The notes: generated by a model from the sequence alone, not told the origin. 64,000 nt of DNA from Cellulomonas sp. 73-145 (GCA_001898185.1 MKTI01000006.1:248001-312000), one strand, 5' to 3'; shown: positions 7,644 through 19,144, numbered from the stretch's first letter. Made by a program: numbers and translations.

Positions 7644-8726
7644 TCAGAACGACTTGGAGAGGTTCGCGGAGGCGTTGTCCGGCGTGTACTCGTTGTCCGA
7701 GATGATGATCTTCGCGGGCACCGGCGTGTCGTTCTCGAAGTCGGCGAGCGCCTTGAAGGCGAGCGGGCCGAACCGCGGGTTGGACTCGATCACGCCGTTG
7801 TACTTGCCGTCCACCAGCAGCTGCACGGCGTCGTGCGTGCCGTCGACCGACACGATCTTGATGTCCTTGCCGGGCGTCTTGCCGGCGGCGGCGATCGCGG
7901 TCTCGGCGCCGATGCCCATCTCGTCGTTCTCGGCGTACACGGCCGTGATGTCCGGGTGCGCCTGGAGCAGCGAGGCCATCACCGTCTGACCGTCGGTCCG
8001 CGCGAAGTTCGCGGTCTGCTGCGCGACGACCTGGATGCCGGGCGCCGTCTTGATCTCGTCGACGAAGCCGCTGGTCCGGTCGGTGGTGACACCGTTGCCC
8101 GACGAGCCGAGCAGGATGGCGACCTTGCCGGTGCCACCGGTCTGCTTGATCATCGCGTCGGCGGCGCGCTTGCCCTGGGACACGAAGTCGGAGCCGATGA
8201 ACGTCAGGTAGTCGGTGCAGGCCTTGGAGTTCACCAGGCGGTCGACGGTGACCACGGGGATCTTCTTGGCACGGGCCGCGTCGAACGCCGGCTGCAGGCC
8301 GTCCGAGTTCAGCGGCGCCACGATCAGCAGCTGCACGCCCTGGTTGATCATCCCCTGGATGTCCGTCACCTGCTTGGCGATCTCGCTGTTCGCGTTCGTC
8401 TTGATCAGCGTGGCGCCCTGCGCGGCCGCCTCGTCGACCATCGACTTGGTCTCGGCGATGCGGAACGCGGCGGTCTCCGGCTCCGACTGGGAGAAGCCGA
8501 CCTTGGCGCCCTTGAGGCTGATCTTCGGGTAGCCGAGCGCGCTCGCCGTGCAGCCGTCGCCCGACGCGGACGCCGCGCCGGACGAGGCGACGGTCGGGTT
8601 CGCGGCAGCGGCGGCGGTGCCTCCGGAGGTGGATCCGGCGGACGACGACGAGCATCCGGCGGCGGCGAGGCCGACCGCCAGCGCGAGGGCGGTGACGGTC
8701 GTGCGCCGCGAGGTCTTCATCGACAT
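7644..8726 (-). CDS. Sugar-binding lipoprotein of an ABC importer (YtfQ-like)
   Basis: Exported substrate-binding protein, 360 aa. An Arg-rich n-region, hydrophobic core and lipobox AAGC give lipidation at the Cys of GCSSSS. A Ser/Gly/Ala linker precedes a periplasmic-binding type I sugar domain. The domain start VGFSQSEPETAAFRIAETKS, the motifs VAPLNSDGL and PVVTVDR, and the ending EYTPDNA match the pattern of E. coli YtfQ (galactofuranose/galactose binding) better than RbsB as I recall them. The ATG at 8726 has AAGGAG 10 bases upstream; a second ATG lies two codons later. It is the first gene of the importer operon, divergent from the DeoR regulators. Confidence 0.88.
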   Translation of the reverse strand: MSMKTSRRTTVTALALAVGLAAAGCSSSSAGSTSGGTAAAAANPTVASSGAASASGDGCTASALGYPKISLKGAKVGFSQSEPETAAFRIAETKSMVDEAAAQGATLIKTNANSEIAKQVTDIQGMINQGVQLLIVAPLNSDGLQPAFDAARAKKIPVVTVDRLVNSKACTDYLTFIGSDFVSQGKRAADAMIKQTGGTGKVAILLGSSGNGVTTDRTSGFVDEIKTAPGIQVVAQQTANFARTDGQTVMASLLQAHPDITAVYAENDEMGIGAETAIAAAGKTPGKDIKIVSVDGTHDAVQLLVDGKYNGVIESNPRFGPLAFKALADFENDTPVPAKIIISDNEYTPDNASANLSKSF

Positions 8727-9088
8727 GGGTGTGTGGCTCCTTGGACGAGGTGGAACGAGCACCTGCGAGGCGGGCCGGGCCGGACGGCGTCCCCTTCGAC
8801 GCCCGGTGCGGACCCGCGGACGTCCCGCGGTGTCGCACCCTTGCGACGACGCCGGCGGAACGTGTGTGTGATCGATATTGACGAAGTTCTGATCGGACCG
8901 TCAACTGTCCGTCCATCACGTGATCAAATCGTGACCTGGCTCGTTCGCAGGCGTCATGTCCGTGGCCATGACCGATCGGGCTCGGAAGCGCCGGAGCACC
9001 CGCGAACGCTACCCTTGGGCTGACCAGGCCGCTCGTCCCAGCCTGACGGTTCATCGTGCGGGTCTGACCTGGAGGGGCAAGGAGGGAC
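8727..9088. other. Divergent regulatory region, sugar importer / DeoR regulator
   Basis: 362 bases without a gene. It holds the minus-strand importer promoter (8875-8904), a perfect palindrome ATCACGTGAT at 8915-8924 that is part of a wider TCACG-N9-CGTGA inverted repeat (8916-8934), and a possible plus-strand -10 TACCCT at 9010-9015. The inverted repeat sits just upstream of the importer -35, so it is a candidate operator for one of the adjacent DeoR proteins. Confidence 0.5.
8875..8904 (-). promoter_or_regulatory. Promoter of the YtfQ-like importer operon
   Basis: On the minus strand, TTGACG (8904-8899) and CAATAT (8880-8875) are separated by 18 bases, close to the housekeeping sigma consensus. 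It would give a leader of roughly 140 bases before the ATG at 8726. Confidence 0.55.
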
Positions 9089-10168
9089 ATGTTCGGCGCC
9101 GAGCGTCGCCAGCTGATCCTCGAGCTCGTCCGCGCCCAGGGCGCGGTGTCGATCCGCGACCTCGCCATGGCAGTCAACGCGTCCGAGGTGACCGTGCGGC
9201 GCGACGTCACCACCCTCGAGAGCCGAGGGCTGCTCGACCGCAGCCACGGCGGGGCGCTGCTGCCGGACGGCGAGCTCGGCGGGGCACTCCTGTCGAACCG
9301 CGAGCCGGGCGGCACGTCCCAGCCGGAGCGGGGCGAGACGCTGGTCCTCGGCGAGGCGGCCGGCCCCGCTCGCACGACGATGTTCGGCGCCGAGCGCCGC
9401 CGTCTGATCTGCGAGTACGTGCGGGCCAACCGCGTCGTCTCGCTGCGCGACCTCGCCGCGGCCGTCAACGCGTCCGAGGTCACCGTGCGCCGCGACCTCG
9501 TCACGCTCGAGCGGCAGGGGCTGATCGAGCGCGCCCACGGCGGCGCGCAGCTGCCGGACGCCCTGATCATCGAGCCCTGGCCGACGGCGCCGTCCGACCC
9601 CGAGACGACGGCGAAGTCGGCCATCGCCACGCTCGCCGCGACGCTGGTCGGCGACGCGACGGCCATCATGCTGGGCGCCGGCACGACGGTGTACGAGCTG
9701 GCCAGGAGGCTGGCGCCCCGCTCACCGCTGACGGTGCTGACCAACTCGATGCTCGTCGCGCGTGCGCTCGCGCGGACGCCCAACGTCGAGCTGGTGATGA
9801 CGCGCGGCTCCCTCGACAACTCGACGCTCGCACTGGTCGGCAGCGCCGCGGAGCACTGGATCGCCGGTCAGCGTGTGACCCGCGCCTTCGTCTCGGGCGG
9901 TGGCCTGACCACGGAACGCGGGCTGTCCAGCACGCACCTCGCGGTGTCCGAGGTGGAGCGGGCCATCGTCGGCAGCGCCAAGGAGCTGGTGGTGCTGGCG
10001 GACCACACGAAGCTCGGCGTGGAGAGCACGTACCCCGTGGCGCCGGTGACCAGGATCGACCACCTGGTCACGGACACCTCCGGCGACACCTCGGTGCTGG
10101 AGTCGCTGTCGTCCCGCGGCGTGCACGTGCACGTCGCCCCGTCCGACCTGGCGGCCGCCACCACCTGA
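9089..10168 (+). CDS. DeoR family transcriptional regulator with a duplicated N-terminal HTH
   Basis: 359 aa, about 100 longer than a normal DeoR protein. Residues 1-60 and 98-157 are two copies of the DeoR winged HTH, both beginning MFGAERR and containing NASEVTVRRD and HGGA.LPD; by eye 44 of 60 positions match. A 37-residue linker joins them. The sugar-phosphate effector domain follows, with ILGAGTT-type GAGTTVYELARRL, VLTNSMLVARAL, SGGGLT and VLADHTKLG motifs. The second copy begins with its own ATG (9380), from which a standard 262-aa regulator could be made. AAGGAGG precedes the ATG at 9089. It is divergent from the sugar importer, so it probably controls that importer in response to a phosphorylated sugar. 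Confidence 0.9.
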   Translation: MFGAERRQLILELVRAQGAVSIRDLAMAVNASEVTVRRDVTTLESRGLLDRSHGGALLPDGELGGALLSNREPGGTSQPERGETLVLGEAAGPARTTMFGAERRRLICEYVRANRVVSLRDLAAAVNASEVTVRRDLVTLERQGLIERAHGGAQLPDALIIEPWPTAPSDPETTAKSAIATLAATLVGDATAIMLGAGTTVYELARRLAPRSPLTVLTNSMLVARALARTPNVELVMTRGSLDNSTLALVGSAAEHWIAGQRVTRAFVSGGGLTTERGLSSTHLAVSEVERAIVGSAKELVVLADHTKLGVESTYPVAPVTRIDHLVTDTSGDTSVLESLSSRGVHVHVAPSDLAAATT

Positions 10169-10297
10169 GGCGCGACGGGCGCGCAAGACGACGCGGTGAG
10201 CCCCCTGAATCGCACGGCGCCTGACCACTTCCGACCGGACGGGATCGGTGCGCGACCGTTCCGGCCGCGATCCGACAGCCGCACCGATCCGGTCCAG

Positions 10298-10303
10298 TAC
10301 CGT
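10298..10303 (+). promoter_or_regulatory. -10 element for a probable leaderless regulator mRNA
   Basis: TACCGT lies 6 bases before the GTG at 10310, the same sequence and spacing as at 3368. There is no Shine-Dalgarno before the GTG. No clear -35 is seen. Confidence 0.35.
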
Positions 10304-10309
10304 GAGCCC

Positions 10310-11092
10310 GTGTTCGCGACGGAGCGGCGGCGTCGGATCCTCGAGCACGTGCGCCGTCATGGCACCGCCGACCTGCGCGAGCTGGCCCAGGCGGTCGACG
10401 CCTCCGAGGTCACCATCCGTCGGGACCTCCGCGCGCTCGAGCAGCAGGGGCTGATCGCCCGGCACCGCGGCGGCGCGGCGGCGTTGCAGGACCCCGGGGT
10501 GGGAAGCCCGTCGACCGAGGGCACCGACCCGGCCGCCCGGCCGGAGCAGGTGGCGATCGCGCGGCTGGCGGCCACCTTGGTGCACGACGGGGACGCCGTG
10601 GCGATCGGCGCAGGGACCACCGCCCAGCAGCTGGCCGCGAAGCTGGTCGACGCCTCGGAGCTCACGGTGGTGACCAACTCGTTGCTGGTCGGCGAGGTGC
10701 TCGGCCAGGCCCGCGGCGTGTCGGTGGTGATGACGGGCGGCTCGCTGCGCGGTGCGACGTACGGCCTGGTCGGCAGCGGTGCCGAGCAGTCGTTCGCCGA
10801 CCTGCGTGTGCGCCGCGCGTTCCTCTCCGGCGACGGGCTGACCGCCGGCTGGGGACTGTCGACCTCCGACCTCGCGGAGGCCGGTGTCGACCGGGCCGTC
10901 GCCGACGCGGCGCAGGAGGTGGTGGTCCTCGCCGACCACACGAAGCTCGGCGCCGACGCGCCGTTCCAGAGCGTGCCGATCGACCGCATCGCACACGTGG
11001 TCACCGACGACGGTGCCGACGCCGGCACCCTCGCGACGCTGCGTGCGGTCGGCGTCCAGGTGCACGTCGCCGGCACGCGGGACGACGGGTGA
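10310..11092 (+). CDS. DeoR/GlpR family transcriptional regulator
   Basis: 260 aa, standard DeoR length. The HTH (FATERRRRILEHVRRHG, DASEVTIRRDLRALEQQGL, HRGGAA) is related to both HTH copies in the preceding gene. The effector domain carries GAGTTAQQLAAKL, VVTNSLLVGEVL, SGDGLTAGWGLSTSDLAEAG and VLADHTKLG, the usual sugar-phosphate isomerase-like fold of DeoR regulators. The start GTG at 10310 sits 6 bases after a -10 element, suggesting a leaderless message. It probably arose by duplication with its upstream neighbour. It likely regulates the downstream ATPase gene, the importer, or both. Confidence 0.9.
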   Translation: MFATERRRRILEHVRRHGTADLRELAQAVDASEVTIRRDLRALEQQGLIARHRGGAAALQDPGVGSPSTEGTDPAARPEQVAIARLAATLVHDGDAVAIGAGTTAQQLAAKLVDASELTVVTNSLLVGEVLGQARGVSVVMTGGSLRGATYGLVGSGAEQSFADLRVRRAFLSGDGLTAGWGLSTSDLAEAGVDRAVADAAQEVVVLADHTKLGADAPFQSVPIDRIAHVVTDDGADAGTLATLRAVGVQVHVAGTRDDG

Positions 11093-11140
11093 CCACCCTG
11101 AGGTCCACCACCGGGGGAACCCATCCGGACGGTGGTCGCC

Positions 11141-11146
11141 TAGTGT
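11141..11146 (+). promoter_or_regulatory. Possible -10 element before the second sugar ATPase gene
   Basis: TAGTGT lies 42 bases before the chosen GTG start at 11188, in the only 95 bases available after the DeoR gene. The -35 region is not convincing. Confidence 0.3.
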
Positions 11147-11187
11147 GGGGCGCCAGCACGCCCGACGAGGGGAAGGAGGCGCCCGCC

Positions 11188-12753
11188 GTGCCCGCCTCTG
11201 CCCCTGAGCCCCGCTCGTCCACCGTCCTCGAGGCGCGCGCCGTCACCAAGTCGTTCCCCGGCGTGACGGCGCTGCAGGACGTCGACCTGGTGCTGCGCCG
11301 CGGGGAGGTCCACGCCCTGGTCGGGGAGAACGGCGCCGGCAAGTCCACGCTGATCAAGGTGCTCACCGGCGTCTACCCGCCGGACGCCGGCCAGGTGCTC
11401 CACCACGGCCGGCCGGCGACGTTCCGCAGCCCGGGTGCGGCACAGGCCGCGGGCATCAGCACGATCTACCAGGAGGTGAACCTGGTCCCCACGCTCACCG
11501 CCGCGCGCAACCTGTTCCTCGGCCGCGAACCTCGCACCCGCCTCGGCCTGATCGACTTCCGGGCCATGAACGCCCAGGCGCGCGAGGTGCTGCAGCGCTA
11601 CGGGGTCGATGCCGACGTCGAGGCGCCGCTCGGCTCCCTCGGACTCGGCACCCAGCAGATGGTCGCCGTGGCGCGTGCCGTCGCCGCACGCGCCGACGTG
11701 GTGATCATGGACGAGCCGACGTCGTCGCTCGAGGCCCGTGAGGTCGAGACCCTGTTCGCCGCGATCAACCGCCTGGCGTCCGACGGTGCGGCGGTGCTCT
11801 ACGTCAGCCACCGGCTCGACGAGCTGTACCGCATCTGCGACACCGTCACGGTGCTGCGGGACGGGCGCCTGGTGCACACCGGACCGCTCGCGGAGCTGCC
11901 CCGGCTCCAGCTGGTCGCGGCGATGCTCGGCCGCGAGCTGCTCGCCGAGACGCGCCGCCGTTCCGAGGCCGAGCCGAACGACGGGCTCGACGACGAGGTG
12001 CTGACGGAGCCGGTGCTGACGGTCGACGGGCTGACGCGGCGCGGCGTGCTCGACGGCGTCTCGTTCACCGTGCGTCCCGGCGAGATCGTCGGCCTCGGCG
12101 GCCTGCTCGGTGCCGGCCGCAGCGAGACCGGCATGGCGGTGCTCGGCGCGCAGCGGATCGACTCCGGCACGGTCACCGTCGACGGTGAGCCCATCCGCAC
12201 CGGCTCACCGGGGGCGTCCATCGCGGCCGGGGTCGCGCTGCTGCCGGAGGACCGCAAGCTCGAGGGGATCCTGCCCAACCTGTCGATCCGCGACAACATC
12301 ATCCTCGGCGCCCTGCCACGGCTGTCCCGAGCCGGCCTGATCTCGAACGGCCGAATCGACACCATCGTCGACGGGTTCATGAAGCAGCTGAAGATCCAGG
12401 CGTCCAGCCCCGACCAGAAGGTCGGCACGCTGTCCGGCGGCAACCAGCAGAAGGTGCTGCTCGCCCGCCTGCTGTGCCTCGACCCGAAGGTGCTCATCCT
12501 CGACGAGCCGACGCGCGGCATCGACGTCGGCGCCAAGATCGAGGTGCGGGTGGCCATCGACGCCCTGGCGGCGGACGGTCTGGCGGTGCTGCTCATCTCG
12601 TCGGAGACCGAGGAGCTGATCGACGGATCGGACCGCATCGTCGTGCTGCGCGAGGGCAAGGTGACCGACGTGCTGGGCGGCGACCGCCTGACGGAGGAGG
12701 ACCTGATCCACGCCATCGCCGGGGAGAGCGGGGACCTCCCGCAGCCCGAGTGA
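11188..12753 (+). CDS. Second sugar ABC transporter ATP-binding protein (orphan YtfR-like)
   Basis: Twin-ATPase protein (521 aa) strongly similar along its length to the product of 5986-7542: Walker A GENGAGKST, Walker B VVIMDEPTSSL, LGLGTQQMVAVARAV in half one; GLLGAGRSET, LSGGNQQ and LILDEPTRGID in half two. The GTG at 11188 is chosen because a near-perfect GGAAGGAGG (11171-11179) stands 8 bases upstream; the frame also opens at a GTG (11089) overlapping the DeoR stop. No permease or binding protein accompanies it, so it may serve the divergent importer as an alternative motor or a transporter elsewhere. Confidence 0.9.
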   Translation: MPASAPEPRSSTVLEARAVTKSFPGVTALQDVDLVLRRGEVHALVGENGAGKSTLIKVLTGVYPPDAGQVLHHGRPATFRSPGAAQAAGISTIYQEVNLVPTLTAARNLFLGREPRTRLGLIDFRAMNAQAREVLQRYGVDADVEAPLGSLGLGTQQMVAVARAVAARADVVIMDEPTSSLEAREVETLFAAINRLASDGAAVLYVSHRLDELYRICDTVTVLRDGRLVHTGPLAELPRLQLVAAMLGRELLAETRRRSEAEPNDGLDDEVLTEPVLTVDGLTRRGVLDGVSFTVRPGEIVGLGGLLGAGRSETGMAVLGAQRIDSGTVTVDGEPIRTGSPGASIAAGVALLPEDRKLEGILPNLSIRDNIILGALPRLSRAGLISNGRIDTIVDGFMKQLKIQASSPDQKVGTLSGGNQQKVLLARLLCLDPKVLILDEPTRGIDVGAKIEVRVAIDALAADGLAVLLISSETEELIDGSDRIVVLREGKVTDVLGGDRLTEEDLIHAIAGESGDLPQPE

Positions 12754-12786
12754 CCGGGCACGTCACAGGCCGTGGGAGCCGAAGGG

Positions 12787-12859
12787 TGGAGCCAAGGGGA
12801 CTCGAACCCCTAACCCCCTGCTTGCAAAGCAGGTGCGCTACCAATTGCGCCATGGCCCC
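12787..12859 (-). tRNA. tRNA-Ala (anticodon TGC)
   Basis: On the minus strand the cloverleaf begins GGGGCCA, has the D-arm GCGCAATTGGTAGCGC, the anticodon arm CCTGC-TTTGCAA-GCAGG with anticodon TGC, the T-arm with GGTTCGAGTCC, and closes with TGGCTCC plus discriminator A. Length 73; CCA is not encoded. It is the last element of the gyrA-side tRNA pair. Confidence 0.96.
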
Positions 12860-12895
12860 CGGGGAGCCGGACCGGTGACGGTCCGGAGCGGCGGG

Positions 12896-13015
12896 TCACT
12901 CGAAGGTGTCGGTGACCTCGGCCCACAGGTCCCGCTCGTCGCGGTCCTGCACGTACCTCTGGTAGACGACGTAGCCGACGGCGGCAGCGGCGGCGAGGAC
13001 CAGCAGCTTCTTCAT
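12896..13015 (-). CDS. DLW-39 family small protein
   Basis: A 39-residue protein between the two tRNA genes. It starts MKKLLVLAAAAAVGYVVYQ, a short hydrophobic segment able to span or anchor in the membrane, and continues with a charged tail containing RDERDLWAEVTD. Length and the DLW motif match the actinobacterial DLW-39 family, whose function is unknown. GAGGAGG lies 5 bases upstream of the ATG at 13015, a strong ribosome site for such a small gene. It probably shares the transcript of tRNA-Ile and tRNA-Ala. Confidence 0.88.
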   Translation of the reverse strand: MKKLLVLAAAAAVGYVVYQRYVQDRDERDLWAEVTDTFE

Positions 13016-13030
13016 CGGTACCTCCTCGAG

Positions 13031-13104
13031 TGGGCCTAACAGGACTTGAACCTGTGACCTCTTCCTTATCAGGGAAGCGCTCTAACCGTCTGAGCTATAG
13101 GCCC
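13031..13104 (-). tRNA. tRNA-Ile (anticodon GAT)
   Basis: On the minus strand the gene starts GGGCCTA, pairs with TAGGCCC at the 3' end (discriminator A), has D-arm AGCTCAGACGGTTAGAGCG, anticodon arm CTTCC-CTGATAA-GGAAG with GAT, and a T-arm with GGTTCAAGTCC. Length 74; CCA is not encoded. It lies 88 bases after the DUF3566 gene, as in many actinobacteria. Confidence 0.96.
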
Positions 13105-13192
13105 CGGGCGCGGTGACCGGGAGCCGGGCTGCGCGCGCCGGTCGAGACTACCCCAGCGACGCTTCCCGGCCCAAAACGCGACGGTGCCGCGG

Positions 13193-14358
13193 CTACTCGT
13201 CCGTCATCGTGACGTGCACGCCGCCCACCAGCGCCGCCACGATGTTGTAGAGGAACGCGCCGATGGTGGACATCGCCGTCAGCAGGAACACGTCGATCAC
13301 CGCGACGAGCGTCGCGCCGGAGATCACCTTGCGGAAGCTGATCACGTCGGTGACGTTGACCGCGCTCTCCGGGCCGACCACCTGCTTGACCAGGTCGTTG
13401 ATGCTGGCGAACACGTGCAGGCCGTCGAGCGTGAGCCACACCACCGCGGTCGCCACCACCAGGATGATGCCGAGCGCGAAGGAGAGCAGCAGCGACAGCT
13501 TCATCACCGACCACGGGTCCAGCCGGGAGATCGCCAGCCGTACCCGCCGAGGTGCACCCGGTGCAGGCGCGCGCCCGGACACCGGGTGCGGCGGAGGTAC
13601 CGGTGCCGGCCGCGCGGACGCGGCGGGAGCGGTCGGGTTGGCGGTCATGGGCTCTTCCTGTGGCCGAGGGCGTGTCAACGAAGCGTACGCGGCGCTCAAG
13701 CCCGCACCAGCGACACCCGCCGTCTTCTTCAGCCAGACGGTCGAACGGTCGACGGCCTCCAGCAGCGGCGACGGCGAGGGAGCCTCGTCCCGCGGACCCG
13801 TCGTGGCATCGGCCTCGGGAGCTGCGGCACCCTCCTTCGGACCAGCGGCGGCGGAGGCGGCGACGCCGACCGCGGAAGCCCCGGCGGTGGGCGCCACGGT
13901 GCCGCCGTCCTGCGGGGACCGTGCCTCCGCCCCGGCAGGGGGGTGCGCGTCCGTCGCGGTCTGACGTCGTTCGGGTGCGTCCGCTCGGGAGACCGGAGCG
14001 CTCGCCGCCAGGTCACCGTCCATCACCGACGCGACGGAGGCCGGGTCCTGGCTGACCGGTCCGGTGACCCGCGTGGTGCGCGGGTTGGTGCGGGACCCGC
14101 GCTTGCCGGCCGGTCGGGCGGTCTCGCCGCTGACCGGTCGCGTCACGGGCCGCGGCGTCCGGGTCGGAGGCACGCTCACGGGCAGGCCACCGTCCGTCGT
14201 GCCGGGCACGGCAGCCGACGCCCGCGCACCGGTCTCGAGGCGCATGGTGTCGTCGCCCGGCCCGCCCTGGCCTGGGACCCCCCCGACAGTCCGGACGTCG
14301 CCCTGACCTGCAGGGGACGGTCGCTTGCGCGGCGGGATCGAAGGCGGTGGGGCGTCGG

Positions 14359-14362
<4 letters not shown>
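13193..14362 (-). CDS. DUF3566 domain-containing transmembrane protein
   Basis: 389 aa membrane protein of unknown function that typically lies directly downstream of gyrA in actinobacteria. The first 270 residues are low-complexity, rich in Pro, Ala, Arg and Thr, and probably disordered in the cytoplasm. The C-terminal 120 residues are the DUF3566 domain, starting [35 protein letters not shown], with a second membrane segment near [32 protein letters not shown]. The start overlaps the gyrA stop by 4 bases, so translation is coupled. It is followed by the tRNA pair. Confidence 0.93.
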
Positions 14363-17001
<2,639 letters not shown>

Positions 17002-17038
17002 GATGCCCTTCGTCCGTCGTGCGGCTGCTGCGGTGCAC

Positions 17039-17060
17039 GCCGGGGGCGCTCGCCCCCGGC
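17039..17060 (-). terminator. Hairpin between gyrB and gyrA
   Basis: GCCGGGGGC pairs with GCCCCCGGC around GCTC (9-bp perfect stem). It lies in the 82-base gap between the gyrB stop and the gyrA start. There is no T-tract, so it may attenuate or stabilise rather than terminate fully. Confidence 0.5.
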
Positions 17061-17083
17061 AGGCTCGAAGCTCGAGGAACCGC

Positions 17084-19144
17084 CTAGATGTCGAGGAACC
17101 GCACGTCCTTGGCGTTGCGCTGGATGAACGAGCGACGCGACTCGACGTCCTCGCCCATCAGCACGGTGAACGTCTCGTCCGCCGCGGCGGCCTCGTCCAG
17201 CGTGACCTGCAGCAACGTCCGGTGCTCGGGCGACATCGTCGTCTCCCACAGCTCCGAGTAGTCCATCTCGCCGAGACCCTTGTAGCGCTGGATCGCGTTC
17301 TCCTTGGGCAGCCGCTTGCCGCTCGCCTGACCGTCGGCCAGCATCACGTCCCGCTCCCGGTCGGAGTAGACGTAGTCGTGCTCGGCGTTGGTCCACTTGA
17401 TCCGGTACAGCGGCGGCTGCGCCATGTACACGTGGCCCTGCTTGATCAGCTCGGGCATGTACCGGAACAGCAGCGTGAGCAGCAGGGTGCGGATGTGCTG
17501 GCCGTCGACGTCCGCGTCGGCCATCAGCACGATCTTGTGGTACCGCAGCTTGGAGACGTCGAAGTCCTCGCCGATGCCGGTGCCGAACGCCGTGATCAGC
17601 GACTGCACCTCCTGGTTGCCGAGCGCGCGGTCCAGCCGGGCCCGCTCGACGTTGAGGATCTTGCCGCGGATCGGGAGGATCGCCTGCGTCCGCGGGTTGC
17701 GGCCACGGACGGCCGAACCGCCGGCGGAGTCACCCTCGACGATGAACACCTCGCACTCGGCGGGGTTGTTCGACTGGCAGTCCTTGAGCTTGCCCGGCAT
17801 CGAGTTCGACTCGAGCAGACCCTTGCGGCGGGTCGCCTCGCGCGCCTTGCGCGCCGCCATGCGGGCAGCAGATGCCTGGATCGACTTGCGGATGATGTCG
17901 CGCGCCTCGGACGGGTGCGAGTCCAGCCAGTCACCAAGGCGCTCGTTGACCACGCGCTGCACGAAGGTCTTGGCCTCGGTGTTGCCGAGCTTCGTCTTCG
18001 TCTGACCCTCGAACTGCGGCTCGCCGAGCTTGACGGAGACCACCGCGGTCAGGCCCTCGCGGATGTCGTCGCCGGTGAGGTTGTCGTCCTTGTCCTTGAG
18101 CAGGCCCTTGTCCCGCGCGTAGCGGTTGATCAGGGACGTCATCGCCGCACGGAAGCCCTCCTCGTGCGTGCCGCCCTCGGTGGTCGAGATCGTGTTCGCG
18201 TAGGTGTGCACCGACTCGCTGTACGCGCCGGTCCACTGCATCGCGATCTCCACGGAGATGCGCCGCTCGGTGTCCTCCGCCTCGAAGTCGATCACCTCGG
18301 GGTGCACCGCCTCGTACTTCTTGGCGGCGTTCAGGTGCTTCACGTAGTCGATCAGGCCGCCCTCGTAGCGGTACGAGACGGTGTGGCTGGCACCCTTCGC
18401 CTCGTCGGTGTCCGCCCCACCCGCCACCTCGTCGTCGGCGTCCTGGTGCTGGGCGCGCTCGTCCGTGAGCGACAGCCGCAGGCCCTTGTTGAGGAAGGCC
18501 ATCTGCTGGAAGCGCGACCGCAGGGTCTCGAAGTCGTAGTCCGTGGTCTCGAAGATCTCGTCGTCCGCCCAGAACGTCACGGTCGTGCCGGTGACGTCGG
18601 TCGGCTCGCCCTTCTCCAGCGGGGCGACCGGGGCGCCGCGCAGGTACGACTGGCGCCAGACGAAGCCTTGCGTGCGGACCTCCACCTCCACCCGCGTGGA
18701 CAGCGCGTTCACCACGGAGACGCCCACGCCGTGCAGGCCGCCGGACACCGCGTAGCCGCCGCCGCCGAACTTGCCACCGGCGTGCAGCACGGTCAGCACC
18801 ACCTCGACGGCCGGCTTGCCCTCGGACTCGACGATGCCGACGGGGATGCCGCGGCCGTCGTCGACCACCCGGACGCCGCCGTCGGGCAGGATCGTCACCT
18901 GGATGTCGGTGGCGTAGCCGGCCAGCGCCTCGTCGACCGAGTTGTCCACCACCTCGTACACCAGGTGGTGCAGGCCGCGCTCACCGGTGGAGCCGATGTA
19001 CATGCCGGGACGCTTCCGGACCGCCTCGAGACCCTCGAGGACGGTGATCGCGCTGGCGTCGTACCCCCCGTTCCCTTCCGGGCGCCGGGGGGCCGGGTCG
19101 TTCGTGGTGCCGTCCTGATCCTGCGGGGTGGTCTCGTCAGCCAC
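17084..19144 (-). CDS. gyrB: DNA gyrase subunit B
   Basis: 686-aa ATPase subunit of gyrase. The GHKL ATPase starts at [22 protein letters not shown], with the Bergerat motifs [17 protein letters not shown] and [14 protein letters not shown]. The Toprim part shows [14 protein letters not shown] and [12 protein letters not shown]. The C-terminus ends [18 protein letters not shown] short acidic insert (about 20 residues near position 230) interrupts the transducer region, as in several actinobacteria. Translation begins at GTG 19144. It follows DUF721 and recF on the minus strand. Confidence 0.98.
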   Translation of the reverse strand: MADETTPQDQDGTTNDPAPRRPEGNGGYDASAITVLEGLEAVRKRPGMYIGSTGERGLHHLVYEVVDNSVDEALAGYATDIQVTILPDGGVRVVDDGRGIPVGIVESEGKPAVEVVLTVLHAGGKFGGGGYAVSGGLHGVGVSVVNALSTRVEVEVRTQGFVWRQSYLRGAPVAPLEKGEPTDVTGTTVTFWADDEIFETTDYDFETLRSRFQQMAFLNKGLRLSLTDERAQHQDADDEVAGGADTDEAKGASHTVSYRYEGGLIDYVKHLNAAKKYEAVHPEVIDFEAEDTERRISVEIAMQWTGAYSESVHTYANTISTTEGGTHEEGFRAAMTSLINRYARDKGLLKDKDDNLTGDDIREGLTAVVSVKLGEPQFEGQTKTKLGNTEAKTFVQRVVNERLGDWLDSHPSEARDIIRKSIQASAARMAARKAREATRRKGLLESNSMPGKLKDCQSNNPAECEVFIVEGDSAGGSAVRGRNPRTQAILPIRGKILNVERARLDRALGNQEVQSLITAFGTGIGEDFDVSKLRYHKIVLMADADVDGQHIRTLLLTLLFRYMPELIKQGHVYMAQPPLYRIKWTNAEHDYVYSDRERDVMLADGQASGKRLPKENAIQRYKGLGEMDYSELWETTMSPEHRTLLQVTLDEAAAADETFTVLMGEDVESRRSFIQRNAKDVRFLDI

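Noticed and set aside
8727..9088. A riboswitch upstream of the sugar importer
   Set aside because: The leader has no recognisable conserved riboswitch core, and repression by a DeoR protein explains control.
5986..9819. A single 1277-residue minus-strand frame running through the sugar ATPase and binding-protein region
   Set aside because: Only the part from 7542 downward shows ATPase motifs. The rest is a shadow of the binding protein and DeoR gene, caused by few stops in GC-rich DNA.
9089..11092. Sequence duplication as evidence of a mobile element
   Set aside because: No transposase, terminal repeats or att-like sites flank it; a local gene duplication explains it.
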